From the NCBI RefSeq assembly GCF_003428625.2, contig NZ_QVQT02000002.1, positions 407,026 to 471,025 of the forward strand: DNA of 64,000 nt, read 5' to 3'. Within the stretch, counting starts at the first letter, position 1. Every line of letters starts with the position of its first letter. This DNA is from Paracidobacterium acidisoli (GTDB taxonomy: Bacteria; Acidobacteriota; Terriglobia; Terriglobales; Acidobacteriaceae). The notes under the pieces were generated by a model, which worked only from the letters and a program-made list of their open reading frames with translations, had not been told where the DNA came from and searched no databases. A program made the position numbers and the translations under genes. Positions 28,034 through 36,308 of the stretch are shown here, piece after piece.

Positions 28034-28534
28034 TTATTTTCTCGGATACGTCGGAAAAGGATTCCGGGTAAGCTGCGTTGCCGCTTTCAAAAGCAGTCGT
28101 CCGGTCGTTGTGTACAGCTTATCGGTAACAGGGAATTTCCACCCTGAAGGAACTTCCACCGGACCGGCAGAATCGGACCAGGGATACTCAACATTATCCG
28201 GACGCCGGGCCTCATCATCGATCTGCGGATGAAGCAGATCAATCTCCCGGCACAGCAGGCTGAGGGATCTCAGATCCGGACGTCTCTTTAATTCGATTCG
28301 ACGCCATTCTTCCTCGATCAGTCTGGGAAGAATTTTACGAATGACATTGTGGCTCAGACGCAATTCACCGGAATCCCCGCTTGGCATCCACAAATATGCC
28401 TTGCATAGCTTCTCAAGCCACATCTGCAGATAGTGCAGACGATGACAGGAAGGCAGTCTGCTCTTTTCGAGGAATTCAAATACCTCTAAATCGGAGGCGG
28501 CCTGCAAAAGAAACGCTTCGCTCCACGTTCTCAT
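28034..28534 (-). CDS. HEPN-like domain protein
   Basis: 166 residues. The N-terminal half has the look of a HEPN helical bundle: FLLQAASDLEVFEFLEKSRLPSCHRLHYLQMWLEKLCKAYLW, then LRLSHNVIRKILPRL, with the later NVEYPWSD where HEPN proteins often have an R/aromatic-Y-P stretch. Its start lies 3 nt after the stop of a small upstream gene. HEPN proteins are often RNases or nucleotidyltransferase partners in toxin-antitoxin and defence systems. No nucleotidyltransferase is present here. Base composition is lower in G+C than both flanks. The family call is by eye. Confidence 0.6.
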   Translation of the reverse strand: MRTWSEAFLLQAASDLEVFEFLEKSRLPSCHRLHYLQMWLEKLCKAYLWMPSGDSGELRLSHNVIRKILPRLIEEEWRRIELKRRPDLRSLSLLCREIDLLHPQIDDEARRPDNVEYPWSDSAGPVEVPSGWKFPVTDKLYTTTGRLLLKAATQLTRNPFPTYPRK

Positions 28535-28537
28535 GCA

Positions 28538-28864
28538 TTAGTCCGCAGCGGAATAAAGAGTATCTCCAAGCAGCCATCCTTCCGGAAGAGAGAGATTTCC
28601 ATCGCGGATTTTTCCGAACTCTTCCTCCGTCACTTCGACAATGACAGAAGGAAATGGAATCCGAGGAGGACTAGCTCCGAAGGCAATCGGTAAAATCCCG
28701 GACGGAAAAGTGTCAGGATTCACCTCAAGAAGCTTCACGGGCTCGTCTGTTTCCGACTCGCGCGAAGTGATGATCTGAATAACACGCGTAATATTCGGCT
28801 CAATCATTCGATGAGCTTTGGCAAGATCCTGTGCCATCCTGTTTTTATCGATTGTTTCAGCCAT
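28538..28864 (-). CDS. Hypothetical protein, partner of HEPN-like gene
   Basis: 108 residues from MAETIDKNRMAQDLAKAHRM; I chose this ATG because GGAG precedes it and a consensus TATAAT lies upstream. Features are a helical N-terminus, a central VKLLEVNPDTFPSGILPIAFG and a C-terminal VIVEVTEEEFGKIRDGNLSLPEGW. No recognised family. With the HEPN-like gene it forms a two-gene operon sandwiched between the AI-2E permease and heme o synthase. The order and spacing are those of an antitoxin-toxin pair, which is inference only. Confidence 0.6.
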   Translation of the reverse strand: MAETIDKNRMAQDLAKAHRMIEPNITRVIQIITSRESETDEPVKLLEVNPDTFPSGILPIAFGASPPRIPFPSVIVEVTEEEFGKIRDGNLSLPEGWLLGDTLYSAAD

Positions 28865-28888
28865 CGAAATCTCCAAATATCTGTGCAG

Positions 28889-28894
28889 ATTATA
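28889..28894 (-). promoter_or_regulatory. -10 hexamer of the HEPN module
   Basis: TATAAT on the minus strand, 24 nt before the ATG at 28864, giving a conventional short leader with GGAG. Confidence 0.5.
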
Positions 28895-28948
28895 CTCGGC
28901 AACGCAGTCGTGAGCCCGGTACTTGGTATCATGAAGGGTGGATTCTGC

Positions 28949-30052
28949 ATGCAATGCGGCGTTGTGCCCCATTCGGAATCATGCCATCATGCTTCTGCTT
29001 TCATCGGATGCAGCATTCGGAAGAGAAAGGACCGCACGCCTGTGAGCCCGGCTGTTTCCGGCGTCTCCGTTTCCGAAATAAAAGCGGTGCAGACCCCTCA
29101 TTCGGAGGAAAAGATCGTTTCCGCTTCGCATCACCTGCACGGCCCGCGCGCCGGAGAGACCGCTTCCCTGCTCGCCGATTACCGTGAGCTCTTCAAGCTG
29201 CGTGTCACGCTCATGGTCATGCTCACCGCCTGGGCCGGCTTCTACCTCGGCTCCATGCGCTCCGGCATCAGCAGCATGCAGCCCGGTCTGCTTGAAGCCC
29301 TCTTCGGCATCGGCATGGTCTCCGCCGGATCAGCCGCGCTCAACGAGTGTATCGAGCGCCGCCTCGACGCGAAGATGATTCGTACCGCCAACCGCCCGCT
29401 GGCCTCCGGACGCATCAGCCTGCCCCACGGCATTCTGCTCGGCATGCTGGCCGTCGCCGTGGGAACCGTCTGGCTTACCCGCGAGACTAATCTGCTCACC
29501 GGGACGCTCACGCTGCTTACAGCCTTCCTCTACGTCGCCGTCTATACGCCGCTCAAGCGCGTCACCAGCCTCGCGACCTTCATCGGCGCCTTTCCCGGAG
29601 CGCTGCCGCCGCTCCTCGGCTGGGTCGCGGCCCGCGGGCAGATCGAGTGGCCCGCCGTCGCGCTCTTCGCCATCCTCTTCGTCTGGCAGTTTCCGCACTT
29701 CATGTCTATCGCCTGGCTCTATCGCGAGGACTATGGACGCGCCGGCATCCGCATGCTGCCCGTCGTGCAGCCCGATGGCTGGTCGACCGTGCTCGAAGCG
29801 CTCACCTATGCCATCCTCATGATCCCCGTCAGCCTTCTGCCCGTGTGGCTGCACGTTGCCGGACGCATCTACGGCGGCGTCGCCCTCGTGCTCGGCCTGA
29901 TCTATCTCGGCTACACCATCCGCTTCGGCAGGATCATCCGCGCCCGCACCATCTCGGAGTCGAAGATGTACGCGCGCGACCTGCTCAAGGTGAGCGTGAT
30001 CTACCTTCCCCTGCTGCTCACCGCGCTCATGCTGAACGCGACAGGAAAGTGA
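28949..30052 (+). CDS. ctaB: Heme o synthase (protoheme IX farnesyltransferase)
   Basis: About 368 residues. UbiA-type prenyltransferase: FKLRVTLMVMLTAWAGF, first Asp motif NECIERRLDAKMIRTANRPL, second YREDYGRAGIRMLPV, with about eight further helices. Makes heme o for cytochrome oxidases in the inner membrane. The N-terminus before DYRELFKLR is unusually long (about 75 residues); ATG 28949, ATG 28931 and GTG 29041 (behind AAAGGA) are all possible starts. DUF420 and a small membrane protein follow, suggesting an oxidase-assembly group. Confidence 0.92.
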   Translation: MQCGVVPHSESCHHASAFIGCSIRKRKDRTPVSPAVSGVSVSEIKAVQTPHSEEKIVSASHHLHGPRAGETASLLADYRELFKLRVTLMVMLTAWAGFYLGSMRSGISSMQPGLLEALFGIGMVSAGSAALNECIERRLDAKMIRTANRPLASGRISLPHGILLGMLAVAVGTVWLTRETNLLTGTLTLLTAFLYVAVYTPLKRVTSLATFIGAFPGALPPLLGWVAARGQIEWPAVALFAILFVWQFPHFMSIAWLYREDYGRAGIRMLPVVQPDGWSTVLEALTYAILMIPVSLLPVWLHVAGRIYGGVALVLGLIYLGYTIRFGRIIRARTISESKMYARDLLKVSVIYLPLLLTALMLNATGK

Positions 30053-30063
30053 GGCCGCAGACG

Positions 30064-30627
30064 ATGGCATCGGGCGGTGAGATCGTGACGGAAGCGAAGC
30101 AGTCCGAATCCAGCGGCAAAGTCATCGCCGCCATCCTCGTCATCAGCGGACTGGCTACGCTCTTTCTGCTCTGGCTCATCTACGTGCATCCGCCGCCGCA
30201 GGGCTTTCGCACGCGCCTGCTCTTTCTGCCCGCGCTGAACGCGGTGCTCAACGGCCTCAGCGCCGTGGCCCTGATTGTCGGGTTCAGCTTTATCCGCCAG
30301 AGAAAGATCGCCGCCCATCGCGCCTCCATGATCACGGCGTTTGTCTTTTCGGCGGCCTTCCTGGTCTGCTACATCGTCAACCATGCGCTGCACGGCGATA
30401 TGCGCTTTGCGGGACACGGCGCCATCCGCCCCGCCTACTTCGCGCTGCTCATCAGCCACATCCTGCTCTCGGTCGTGGCGCTGCCCCTGATCCTGACCAC
30501 GTTTTTCTTCTCGCTCACCGGCCGCTTTCCGCAGCATAAGAAGATCGCGCGCTTCACCCTCCCCATCTGGCTTTATGTCTCCGTAACCGGCGTGGTGGTC
30601 TACATCATGCTCGCGGCATGGCGGTAG
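30064..30627 (+). CDS. DUF420 membrane protein
   Basis: 187 residues, about five transmembrane segments, with FLPALNAVLNGLSAVALIVGFSFIRQRKIAAHRASM and SHILLSVVALPLILTTFFFSLTGRF...HKKIARFTLPIWLYVSVTGVVVY. These conserved His/Arg-bearing motifs define DUF420, whose Gram-positive members (YozB/CtaM) assist heme-copper oxidase maturation. The start is the ATG 11 nt after the ctaB stop; the longer open frame reaches back into ctaB and is spurious. Works with ctaB in all likelihood. Confidence 0.92.
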   Translation: MASGGEIVTEAKQSESSGKVIAAILVISGLATLFLLWLIYVHPPPQGFRTRLLFLPALNAVLNGLSAVALIVGFSFIRQRKIAAHRASMITAFVFSAAFLVCYIVNHALHGDMRFAGHGAIRPAYFALLISHILLSVVALPLILTTFFFSLTGRFPQHKKIARFTLPIWLYVSVTGVVVYIMLAAWR

Positions 30628-30968
30628 CAGGACACGGCATGGCTTATATGACCGAGCACGGAACAGAGCAGACTCCCCGCAAAGAAGCCGGAGCCGCGCC
30701 CACGCTGCAGCAGCTGAACCGCGAGGACGGCACCCTCCAGCTTCTTCGCGCCGGGTTCTGGATACTCGTGGCCGGCGTCGTCGCCGCTCTGCTCACCGCG
30801 ACCGTCTTCGGCGGCATCTCCCGCCACGGCCCCCATACCAACAGCGGATGGCTGGCCCTGATGGCCGCCATGACCTGCCTGCCCTTCGGCGTCATGGTCT
30901 TTGCCCTCGGCGCAGCCAAATGGCTCCGCAACCGCAGGCTGACTGGAAGCGCTGCTTCTTCCCGCTGA
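30618..30968 (+). CDS. Small membrane protein downstream of DUF420
   Basis: Up to 116 residues, two hydrophobic segments (AGFWILVAGVVAALLTATVFGGI and LALMAAMTCLPFGVMVFALGA) after a polar N-terminus. The ATG at 30618 overlaps the DUF420 end by 10 nt; in-frame ATGs at 30639 and 30648 are alternatives. No family recognised. Its place at the end of the ctaB-DUF420 run suggests a minor role in respiratory-complex assembly. Confidence 0.65.
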   Translation: MAVAGHGMAYMTEHGTEQTPRKEAGAAPTLQQLNREDGTLQLLRAGFWILVAGVVAALLTATVFGGISRHGPHTNSGWLALMAAMTCLPFGVMVFALGAAKWLRNRRLTGSAASSR

Positions 30969-31088
30969 TCCGGCAGGCCGATTGCGCCTGCACCACTGCG
31001 CTCCCGTTTCCGGACCGTCAGGAAACTCACCATTCGGGAGATGGCAGAGGGAAAAGGTCCGGATTCTGCGGCAGCGCTTCAGAGATGC

Positions 31089-32552
31089 TCAACGCTGCTT
31101 CAACTGCAGCTTAGCGACCGCCAGCCTGACCGCTGTCTCCAGGGCGTCCGCAGCCTTCACCTTCACATCCGACGTCACGCCAACCCCTTCCCAGTCGGTC
31201 TTTCCATAGGGGTTAATCGGCCGCTCCTCCGGAATACCCATCCCAAAGTGATCATCGATCCGGTGAAAGACGCCGGCATGAGTGCCGCCGCGCGTCGTCT
31301 CTCCAACAAGCGTCGCGCGCTTCAGCATCTTCAGGTCGTAGCTGAACTGCTCCGCCCCGGACCACGTTGTGCCTGACGTCAGCACATACACCGGCTTGTT
31401 TGCCAGATTATTTCCGGCAACCGGCGAATGTGTCCACGACTCCACCGTGGGTGCTCCCCGTGGTCCATACATGTATACCGGATGATCAAACAGGTAGCTG
31501 GCAACCAGCGACACCGTATCCGGAAAGCCCCCCGAATTGTCCCGCAGATCAAAGATGATCGCGTCTGCGTGGTTCAGCGACGCCATCGCTTCCCGTACTT
31601 CATTCCCGCACACTGAATCATCCGGAAAGAAATCGAGCTTCAGATACCCTATATCGTGCGGCAGAATTTCCGTCTTTCGAATCATGCAGTGTTGCTGCAA
31701 CATCGCAGATCGAAAGCGCGCCATTCCTTCAGCCGTCTGCACGGGTGGTCCGGATGGCAGCGGGTTCTGACTGTACTCCACCACCAGATGCATGTCGGCG
31801 CTCGCATCCCTCATCTGGGCGGTTAGTAATGCGGCAAAGGACGCGCCGTGGGTCGCCGCATCATCGTCGCCATTCTTCTCGTGCGTCAGCAATGCCTCTG
31901 CCGTCTTCTCTGCAACGCCATGATCGAAGTAGTACTTCTTCAGATCGGCGCCTGCGCGATCGATCACACGCTGGCGTTCTCCTGCGTCCAGGGTTGTATT
32001 GCTGTTTGCGGGTACCGCTGTCTGCCCGCCGGCATTCTGCCCCGTCGGCTGGCCGCTGCTCGAAGCGCCGCCTGGAAACGCGCTCGATGCACCCACCCAT
32101 TTTTTTGCGGACCACGCATCCAGGCTCTCAAATGCAGAAGCCTTCATCGCTGCCGGAGCAGTATCCCGCAGCGCCGTGCCGCGCATACTTCCGTTGCCTG
32201 CTGACCAGCTCATTGAAATGGAAAGGGCTGCGACTGCAACAACAGAGAGTACGGCTCCAAAGAGCAGTGCCTCCGGGCGAGGGATACTGCTTTCGAGCAC
32301 ATCGAAACAGGGCACACCCGCCAAACGCTGCTGCGTATGCGCACCCGTCGGCGACGGGTGTGCATACCCATGCTCGCGCGGGAGCGAAACAGCCAGATCG
32401 GCCAGCAGATCCGACCACAGCCGCACCTTTGCAGCAAACCCCTGTTCATCGCGAAAGCGGTCGCGGAACAACTGGATGGCTTCATCCCCATAGGCCCGGC
32501 GGAACTGCGAGGGATACAGATGCAGCAGCAGGATATAGATATTCTCAGACAT
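31089..32552 (-). CDS. Membrane-anchored S41 peptidase with PadR-operon N-terminal domain
   Basis: 487 residues. Residues 5-60 (LHLYPSQFRRAYGDEAIQLFRDRF) are the short domain usually found at the N-terminus of acidobacterial ABC-type permeases encoded after PadR regulators. One transmembrane helix follows (LFGAVLSVVAVAALSISMSW), then a Ser/Gln-rich linker, then an S41 protease-like domain: GYLKLDFFPDD, AIIFDLRDNSGGFPDTVSLVASYL, the serine near residue 398 in SGTTWSGAEQF, and GETTRGGTHAG. The canonical catalytic Lys of Tsp/CtpA is absent, as in IRBP-like members. It overlaps padR by 8 nt. Confidence 0.87.
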   Translation of the reverse strand: MSENIYILLLHLYPSQFRRAYGDEAIQLFRDRFRDEQGFAAKVRLWSDLLADLAVSLPREHGYAHPSPTGAHTQQRLAGVPCFDVLESSIPRPEALLFGAVLSVVAVAALSISMSWSAGNGSMRGTALRDTAPAAMKASAFESLDAWSAKKWVGASSAFPGGASSSGQPTGQNAGGQTAVPANSNTTLDAGERQRVIDRAGADLKKYYFDHGVAEKTAEALLTHEKNGDDDAATHGASFAALLTAQMRDASADMHLVVEYSQNPLPSGPPVQTAEGMARFRSAMLQQHCMIRKTEILPHDIGYLKLDFFPDDSVCGNEVREAMASLNHADAIIFDLRDNSGGFPDTVSLVASYLFDHPVYMYGPRGAPTVESWTHSPVAGNNLANKPVYVLTSGTTWSGAEQFSYDLKMLKRATLVGETTRGGTHAGVFHRIDDHFGMGIPEERPINPYGKTDWEGVGVTSDVKVKAADALETAVRLAVAKLQLKQR

Positions 32553-32895
32553 AATCCCCCCTCAGAATCTTTCTCGCTCGTGCGACGCGCAGTGTATCGG
32601 CAAGTTTCTCGGCCTCTGCCCGGGCCAGCCTTCGCCCATTGCCTGTCAATCGATAGAAGCGGCGGCGCTCCGGGGAAGCTCCCGCCTCCCCGGTCTGCAC
32701 CACTTCCTCAATGAACTTCTCCTCCAGCAGCGCCTGGATCGAGCTATACAACGTACCCGGCCCAAGACGCAGTCGCCCACCGGTCTGCTCCTCGACCTGG
32801 CGCATGATGGCATAGCCATGAAGATCGGCGTCCGCAAGCGAAAGCAGAATCTGAAATGCAGCGGAAGGTAAAGGATCAAGTTTTCGTTTAGGCAT
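32545..32895 (-). CDS. PadR-family transcriptional regulator
   Basis: 116 residues. Winged-helix domain with LPSAAFQILLSLADADLHGYAIMRQVEEQTGGRLRLGPGTLYSSIQALLEEKFIEE and the following RRRFYRLTGNGRR, then a C-terminal dimerisation helix. The gene is 6 nt from a perfect 26-bp palindrome that also covers its promoter area, so autorepression is likely. It overlaps the S41 peptidase gene, its presumed effector. Confidence 0.95.
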   Translation of the reverse strand: MPKRKLDPLPSAAFQILLSLADADLHGYAIMRQVEEQTGGRLRLGPGTLYSSIQALLEEKFIEEVVQTGEAGASPERRRFYRLTGNGRRLARAEAEKLADTLRVARARKILRGDYV

Positions 32896-32901
32896 ATATG
32901 C

Positions 32902-32927
32902 TCGATGATCGATATATCGATCATCGA
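32902..32927. promoter_or_regulatory. Perfect 26-bp palindrome, probable PadR operator
   Basis: The half-site is TCGATGATCGATA and the other half is its exact reverse complement, centred on ATAT between 32914 and 32915. It sits just upstream of padR and contains the only -10-like TATATC. A regulator bound here would block padR-S41 transcription. Confidence 0.75.
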
Positions 32928-33169
32928 CTCTATGGCGCGCTGACCTTTTCTGTCAAATCATCCCTGCAGGCGGGCTTTGGATCGCGAAGAAACCGGAAGC
33001 CGGTCGCGCGCTGCGAAAAGCTGCGCCAGCAGAGGGGGAGGGCGCATATAGTTCGTACAGTCTCGTTTCCGGCCTGCCCGCCGCGCATTTCCCCGCCGTA
33101 ACGTCCCGTCCGGCGCGCACTCCTGCTATCCTTCATGGGATATATCCGTTCAATGGGAGCATTTCCGTC

Positions 33170-33640
33170 ATGGCAAAGAGCGTCAATAAAGTCACCCTTG
33201 TGGGCAACGTCGGCAAAGACCCGGAGATCAAATTCGCGGCCAATGGGAACGCCATAGCCACCTTTTCGCTCGCCACGACCGACCGCACCAAAGACCAGAC
33301 CGGCAACTGGACCGACCGCACCGAATGGCACAACCTCGTCGCCTTCCAGCGCACCGCCGAGATCATCCGCGACTACGTCAAAAAGGGCTCGAAGCTCTAC
33401 ATCGAGGGCCGCATCCAGACCCGCTCCTGGGACGACAAAAACAGCGGCGAAAAGAAGTACCGCACCGAGATCATCGTCGGCGATCTGGTCCTGCTCTCCG
33501 GCCGCGGCGAAGGCGAAGGCGGCGGCGGCAGCAGCTATGGCTCACGCAGCGGTTCGACCTCCTACGACCAGCGCTCGCCCGCATCGGCAGACGATCTCGT
33601 GCAGTCCACAGAGATCACCGACGACGATATCCCCTTTTAA
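33170..33640 (+). CDS. ssb: Single-stranded DNA-binding protein
   Basis: 156 residues. OB-fold (VNKVTLVGNVGKDPEIKFAANGNAIATFSLATTD, TEWHNLVAFQRTAEIIRDYVKKGSKLYIEG), a Gly/Ser-rich flexible linker and the acidic protein-interaction tip TEITDDDIPF. Binds ssDNA as a tetramer and recruits repair and replication proteins. Stands alone, with a short membrane-protein gene 80 nt downstream. Confidence 0.99.
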   Translation: MAKSVNKVTLVGNVGKDPEIKFAANGNAIATFSLATTDRTKDQTGNWTDRTEWHNLVAFQRTAEIIRDYVKKGSKLYIEGRIQTRSWDDKNSGEKKYRTEIIVGDLVLLSGRGEGEGGGGSSYGSRSGSTSYDQRSPASADDLVQSTEITDDDIPF

Positions 33641-33721
33641 GGCCGTCAAATCCCGCGGAAACTGCTTTCTGCGGGAAAACCCCTGCCCGCCATCCGCCGT
33701 CCCACCATAGAGGAGGCGCTT

Positions 33722-33898
33722 ATGATGGCGATTATCGGGATTGTCGCGTTTCTTGTTCTGGTTGGGTTGTTCTTCCTCTTTCGCGGTACCGGCCGCCTCG
33801 GCCAGGGTGTCTCCGTTCGGGAGCGCAACCGCCACAACAGCGCCAGCAGCGTAAACGTACAGGAGCATGAGGAGCATCGCGCCACCGGTCTGAACTGA
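33722..33898 (+). CDS. 58-aa single-helix membrane protein
   Basis: MMAIIGIVAFLVLVGLFFLF is a single N-terminal membrane helix, followed by a basic and polar tail (RGTGRLGQGVSVRERNRHNS...). It has one of the best ribosome sites in the window (GAGGAGG, 6 nt spacing), which argues that it is translated. No family recognised. It is on the same strand as ssb but 81 nt away, so a shared transcript is possible though not needed. Confidence 0.7.
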   Translation: MMAIIGIVAFLVLVGLFFLFRGTGRLGQGVSVRERNRHNSASSVNVQEHEEHRATGLN

Positions 33899-34017
33899 TC
33901 GCCCGCGGCGAAGCATCCACACATCTGCGCCATGCCCGCAACCGGACGCGTTGAACCCGGTTCTGAAAACCAGGCATACTTCGCGTCTTCGCTTGCCAGC
34001 AGGGTAAGGTAATCGGT

Positions 34018-34023
34018 TACAGT
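34018..34023 (+). promoter_or_regulatory. -10-like hexamer of the alpha-galactosidase gene
   Basis: TACAGT, 8 nt before the ATG at 34032, with a TTGCCA 19 nt further upstream (33993-33998) as a possible -35. The spacing predicts almost no leader. Confidence 0.5.
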
Positions 34024-34031
34024 GTCCGGTG

Positions 34032-36272
34032 ATGACTTGCATGCATCTCCGGACCGCTCTCTTCACCGCCGCGCTTGCCTGCGCCGCGCCTGCTGCCTCC
34101 GCTCAGATCCACTACAACCCGCAAACCCATGTCTTCCGCATCGACTCCGCCGGAACCACTTATGCCTTTGGCGTGAACGATATGCAGGAGCTGCAGCAGC
34201 TTTACTGGGGCAAAGCGCTTGCCGCCTCCGACAACTTCCCCGCCGCGCGCAGCAATGACGGCAATGCGTCCTTCGATCCGGCCACCAGCACCACGCCGCA
34301 GGAGTATGCCGGCTGGGGCGCCGGTCTCTACGTCGAGCCCGCGCTCAAAATCACCTTCCCCGACGGCAACCGCGATCTGGTGCTGCACTACGTCTCGCAT
34401 ACCATTGACGGCAACACGCTCACCATCCGTCTCAAAGACATCGAGCGCGAGGTCTTCGTGAGCCTGCGCTACACCACCGATCCGCAGACCGGCATCCTGG
34501 GCCGCTCCGCCGTCATCGAGAACCGCACCAGCGATCCGCTGCTCATCGAGCAGGCCGAATCCGCCACCTGGACCCTGCCCCGCGGCACCGACTACACCCT
34601 CGACTACCTCACCGGCCGCTGGGCCGGCGAAGACCAGCTCCAGCAGGAGGCGATCCGCCCCGGACAGCGCGTCCTCGAAAGCCGCCGCGGCTCGACCGGC
34701 CACCAGAACAGCCCGTGGTTCGCCGTCGAGCGCGACCACGCGACCGATCAGGACACCGGCGACGTCTGGTTCGGCACCCTTGCCTGGAGCGGCTCCTGGC
34801 GCATCACCGTCGAGCAGGATCAGCTTCGCGCAATTCGTATCACCGGCGGTTACAATCCCTTCGACTTCGGCTACCGCCTCGCACCCGGCCAATCGCTCGA
34901 CACGCCCGTTTTCTACGGCGGCTATACGCACGACGGCATCGGCGGCGCCTCGCGCCTGCTGCACCGCTTCGAGATCGCTTCGATCCTGCCGCAGAAGCCC
35001 ACGCCCAAAGCACGCCCCGTGCTCTACAACTCCTGGGAGGCGACGGAGTTCAACGTGGACGAAGCCGGTCAGGAAGCTCTCGCCGAAAAGGCCGCCTCCA
35101 TCGGCGTCGAGCGCTTCGTGATGGACGACGGCTGGTTCGGCCAGCGCAAAGACGACCACGCCGGCCTCGGCGACTGGTACGTCAACCCGCAGAAGTTCCC
35201 CCACGGCCTCAAACCCCTCATCGACAAGGTCCACTCGCTCGGCATGGACTTCGGCCTCTGGGTCGAGCCGGAGATGGTCAACCCCGACAGCGACCTCTAC
35301 CGCAAACATCCCGACTGGGTGCTCAACTTCACCGGCCGACCGCGCACCGAAGGCCGCAATCAGCTCGTCCTCAACCTCGCCCGGCAGGACGTGCGCGACT
35401 ACGTCTACGGCTTCCTCGACAAGCTCGTCACCGAGAACGACATCGCTTTCCTCAAGTGGGATTACAACCGCAACTGGTCCGAGCCCGGCTGGCCCGCCGT
35501 CAGCCCCGAGGAGCAGAAGCAGGTCTACGTCCAATACATCGACAACCTCTACTCCATCCTGCGCGAGCTGCGCGCGAAGCATCCGGGGCTTGAGATCGAG
35601 TCCTGCTCCGGCGGTGGTGGCCGCGTCGATCTCGGCATCCTTCGCTACACCGACGAGGTCTGGACCTCCGATAACACCGACCCCTTCGACCGCCTCAGCA
35701 TTCAGGACGGCTTCACCTACGCCTTCACGCCCGGTGTCATGATGGCCTGGGTCACCGACTCACCCGCCTGGAGGCATCCCGGCATCACCTCCGTCGAGTA
35801 CCGCTTCCTGTCCTCCATGCAGGGCGGTCTCGGCGTCGGCGCCAATCTCAATCACTGGACGCCCGAAGATTTCGCCACCGCCAAACGCCTCATCGCCGAG
35901 TACAAACAGATTCGCGAAACCGTGCAGCACGGCTCGCTCTACCGCCTCGTCTCACCGCGCGGCAGCGAAGACTCCGTCACCGAATCCGTCTCGCTCGATC
36001 GCAGCCAGGCCGCCGTCTTTGCCTTCCTGCACACCAGCCAGTTCGGCTACCCGTATCCGCGCATCTATCTGCGCGGCCTCGATCCGAAGGCCGAATACCG
36101 CGTGCACTGGATCAGCTCCGAGCCGGAGAAGCCAGGCCCGCACTCCGAGCTGACGCCCATGCCCGACCACGCCAGCGGCGCCTGGTTCATGTCTCACGGT
36201 GTCGATGTGAATCTGCGCGGAGACTTTCAGGCCGCCGCCTTCCGTCTCGATCGCGTTGCAGCAGACGAATAA
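34032..36272 (+). CDS. GH36 alpha-galactosidase, exported
   Basis: About 746 residues. Signal peptide (MHLRTALFTAALACAAPAASA), N-terminal beta-supersandwich and (beta/alpha)8 domain. Catalytic nucleophile Asp near residue 477 in FLKWDYNR; acid/base Asp near 547 in WTSDNTDPF; also MDDGWFGQRKDD, LWVEPEMVNPDS and CSGGGGRVD. Releases alpha-1,6-galactose from raffinose-family sugars or galactomannan in the periplasm. I take the ATG at 34032; a GTG one codon earlier is equally in frame. Confidence 0.96.
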   Translation: MTCMHLRTALFTAALACAAPAASAQIHYNPQTHVFRIDSAGTTYAFGVNDMQELQQLYWGKALAASDNFPAARSNDGNASFDPATSTTPQEYAGWGAGLYVEPALKITFPDGNRDLVLHYVSHTIDGNTLTIRLKDIEREVFVSLRYTTDPQTGILGRSAVIENRTSDPLLIEQAESATWTLPRGTDYTLDYLTGRWAGEDQLQQEAIRPGQRVLESRRGSTGHQNSPWFAVERDHATDQDTGDVWFGTLAWSGSWRITVEQDQLRAIRITGGYNPFDFGYRLAPGQSLDTPVFYGGYTHDGIGGASRLLHRFEIASILPQKPTPKARPVLYNSWEATEFNVDEAGQEALAEKAASIGVERFVMDDGWFGQRKDDHAGLGDWYVNPQKFPHGLKPLIDKVHSLGMDFGLWVEPEMVNPDSDLYRKHPDWVLNFTGRPRTEGRNQLVLNLARQDVRDYVYGFLDKLVTENDIAFLKWDYNRNWSEPGWPAVSPEEQKQVYVQYIDNLYSILRELRAKHPGLEIESCSGGGGRVDLGILRYTDEVWTSDNTDPFDRLSIQDGFTYAFTPGVMMAWVTDSPAWRHPGITSVEYRFLSSMQGGLGVGANLNHWTPEDFATAKRLIAEYKQIRETVQHGSLYRLVSPRGSEDSVTESVSLDRSQAAVFAFLHTSQFGYPYPRIYLRGLDPKAEYRVHWISSEPEKPGPHSELTPMPDHASGAWFMSHGVDVNLRGDFQAAAFRLDRVAADE

Positions 36273-36308
36273 CCCCGGTCGCCCCCCAATCACCGGCCGG
36301 AGTGAGCG

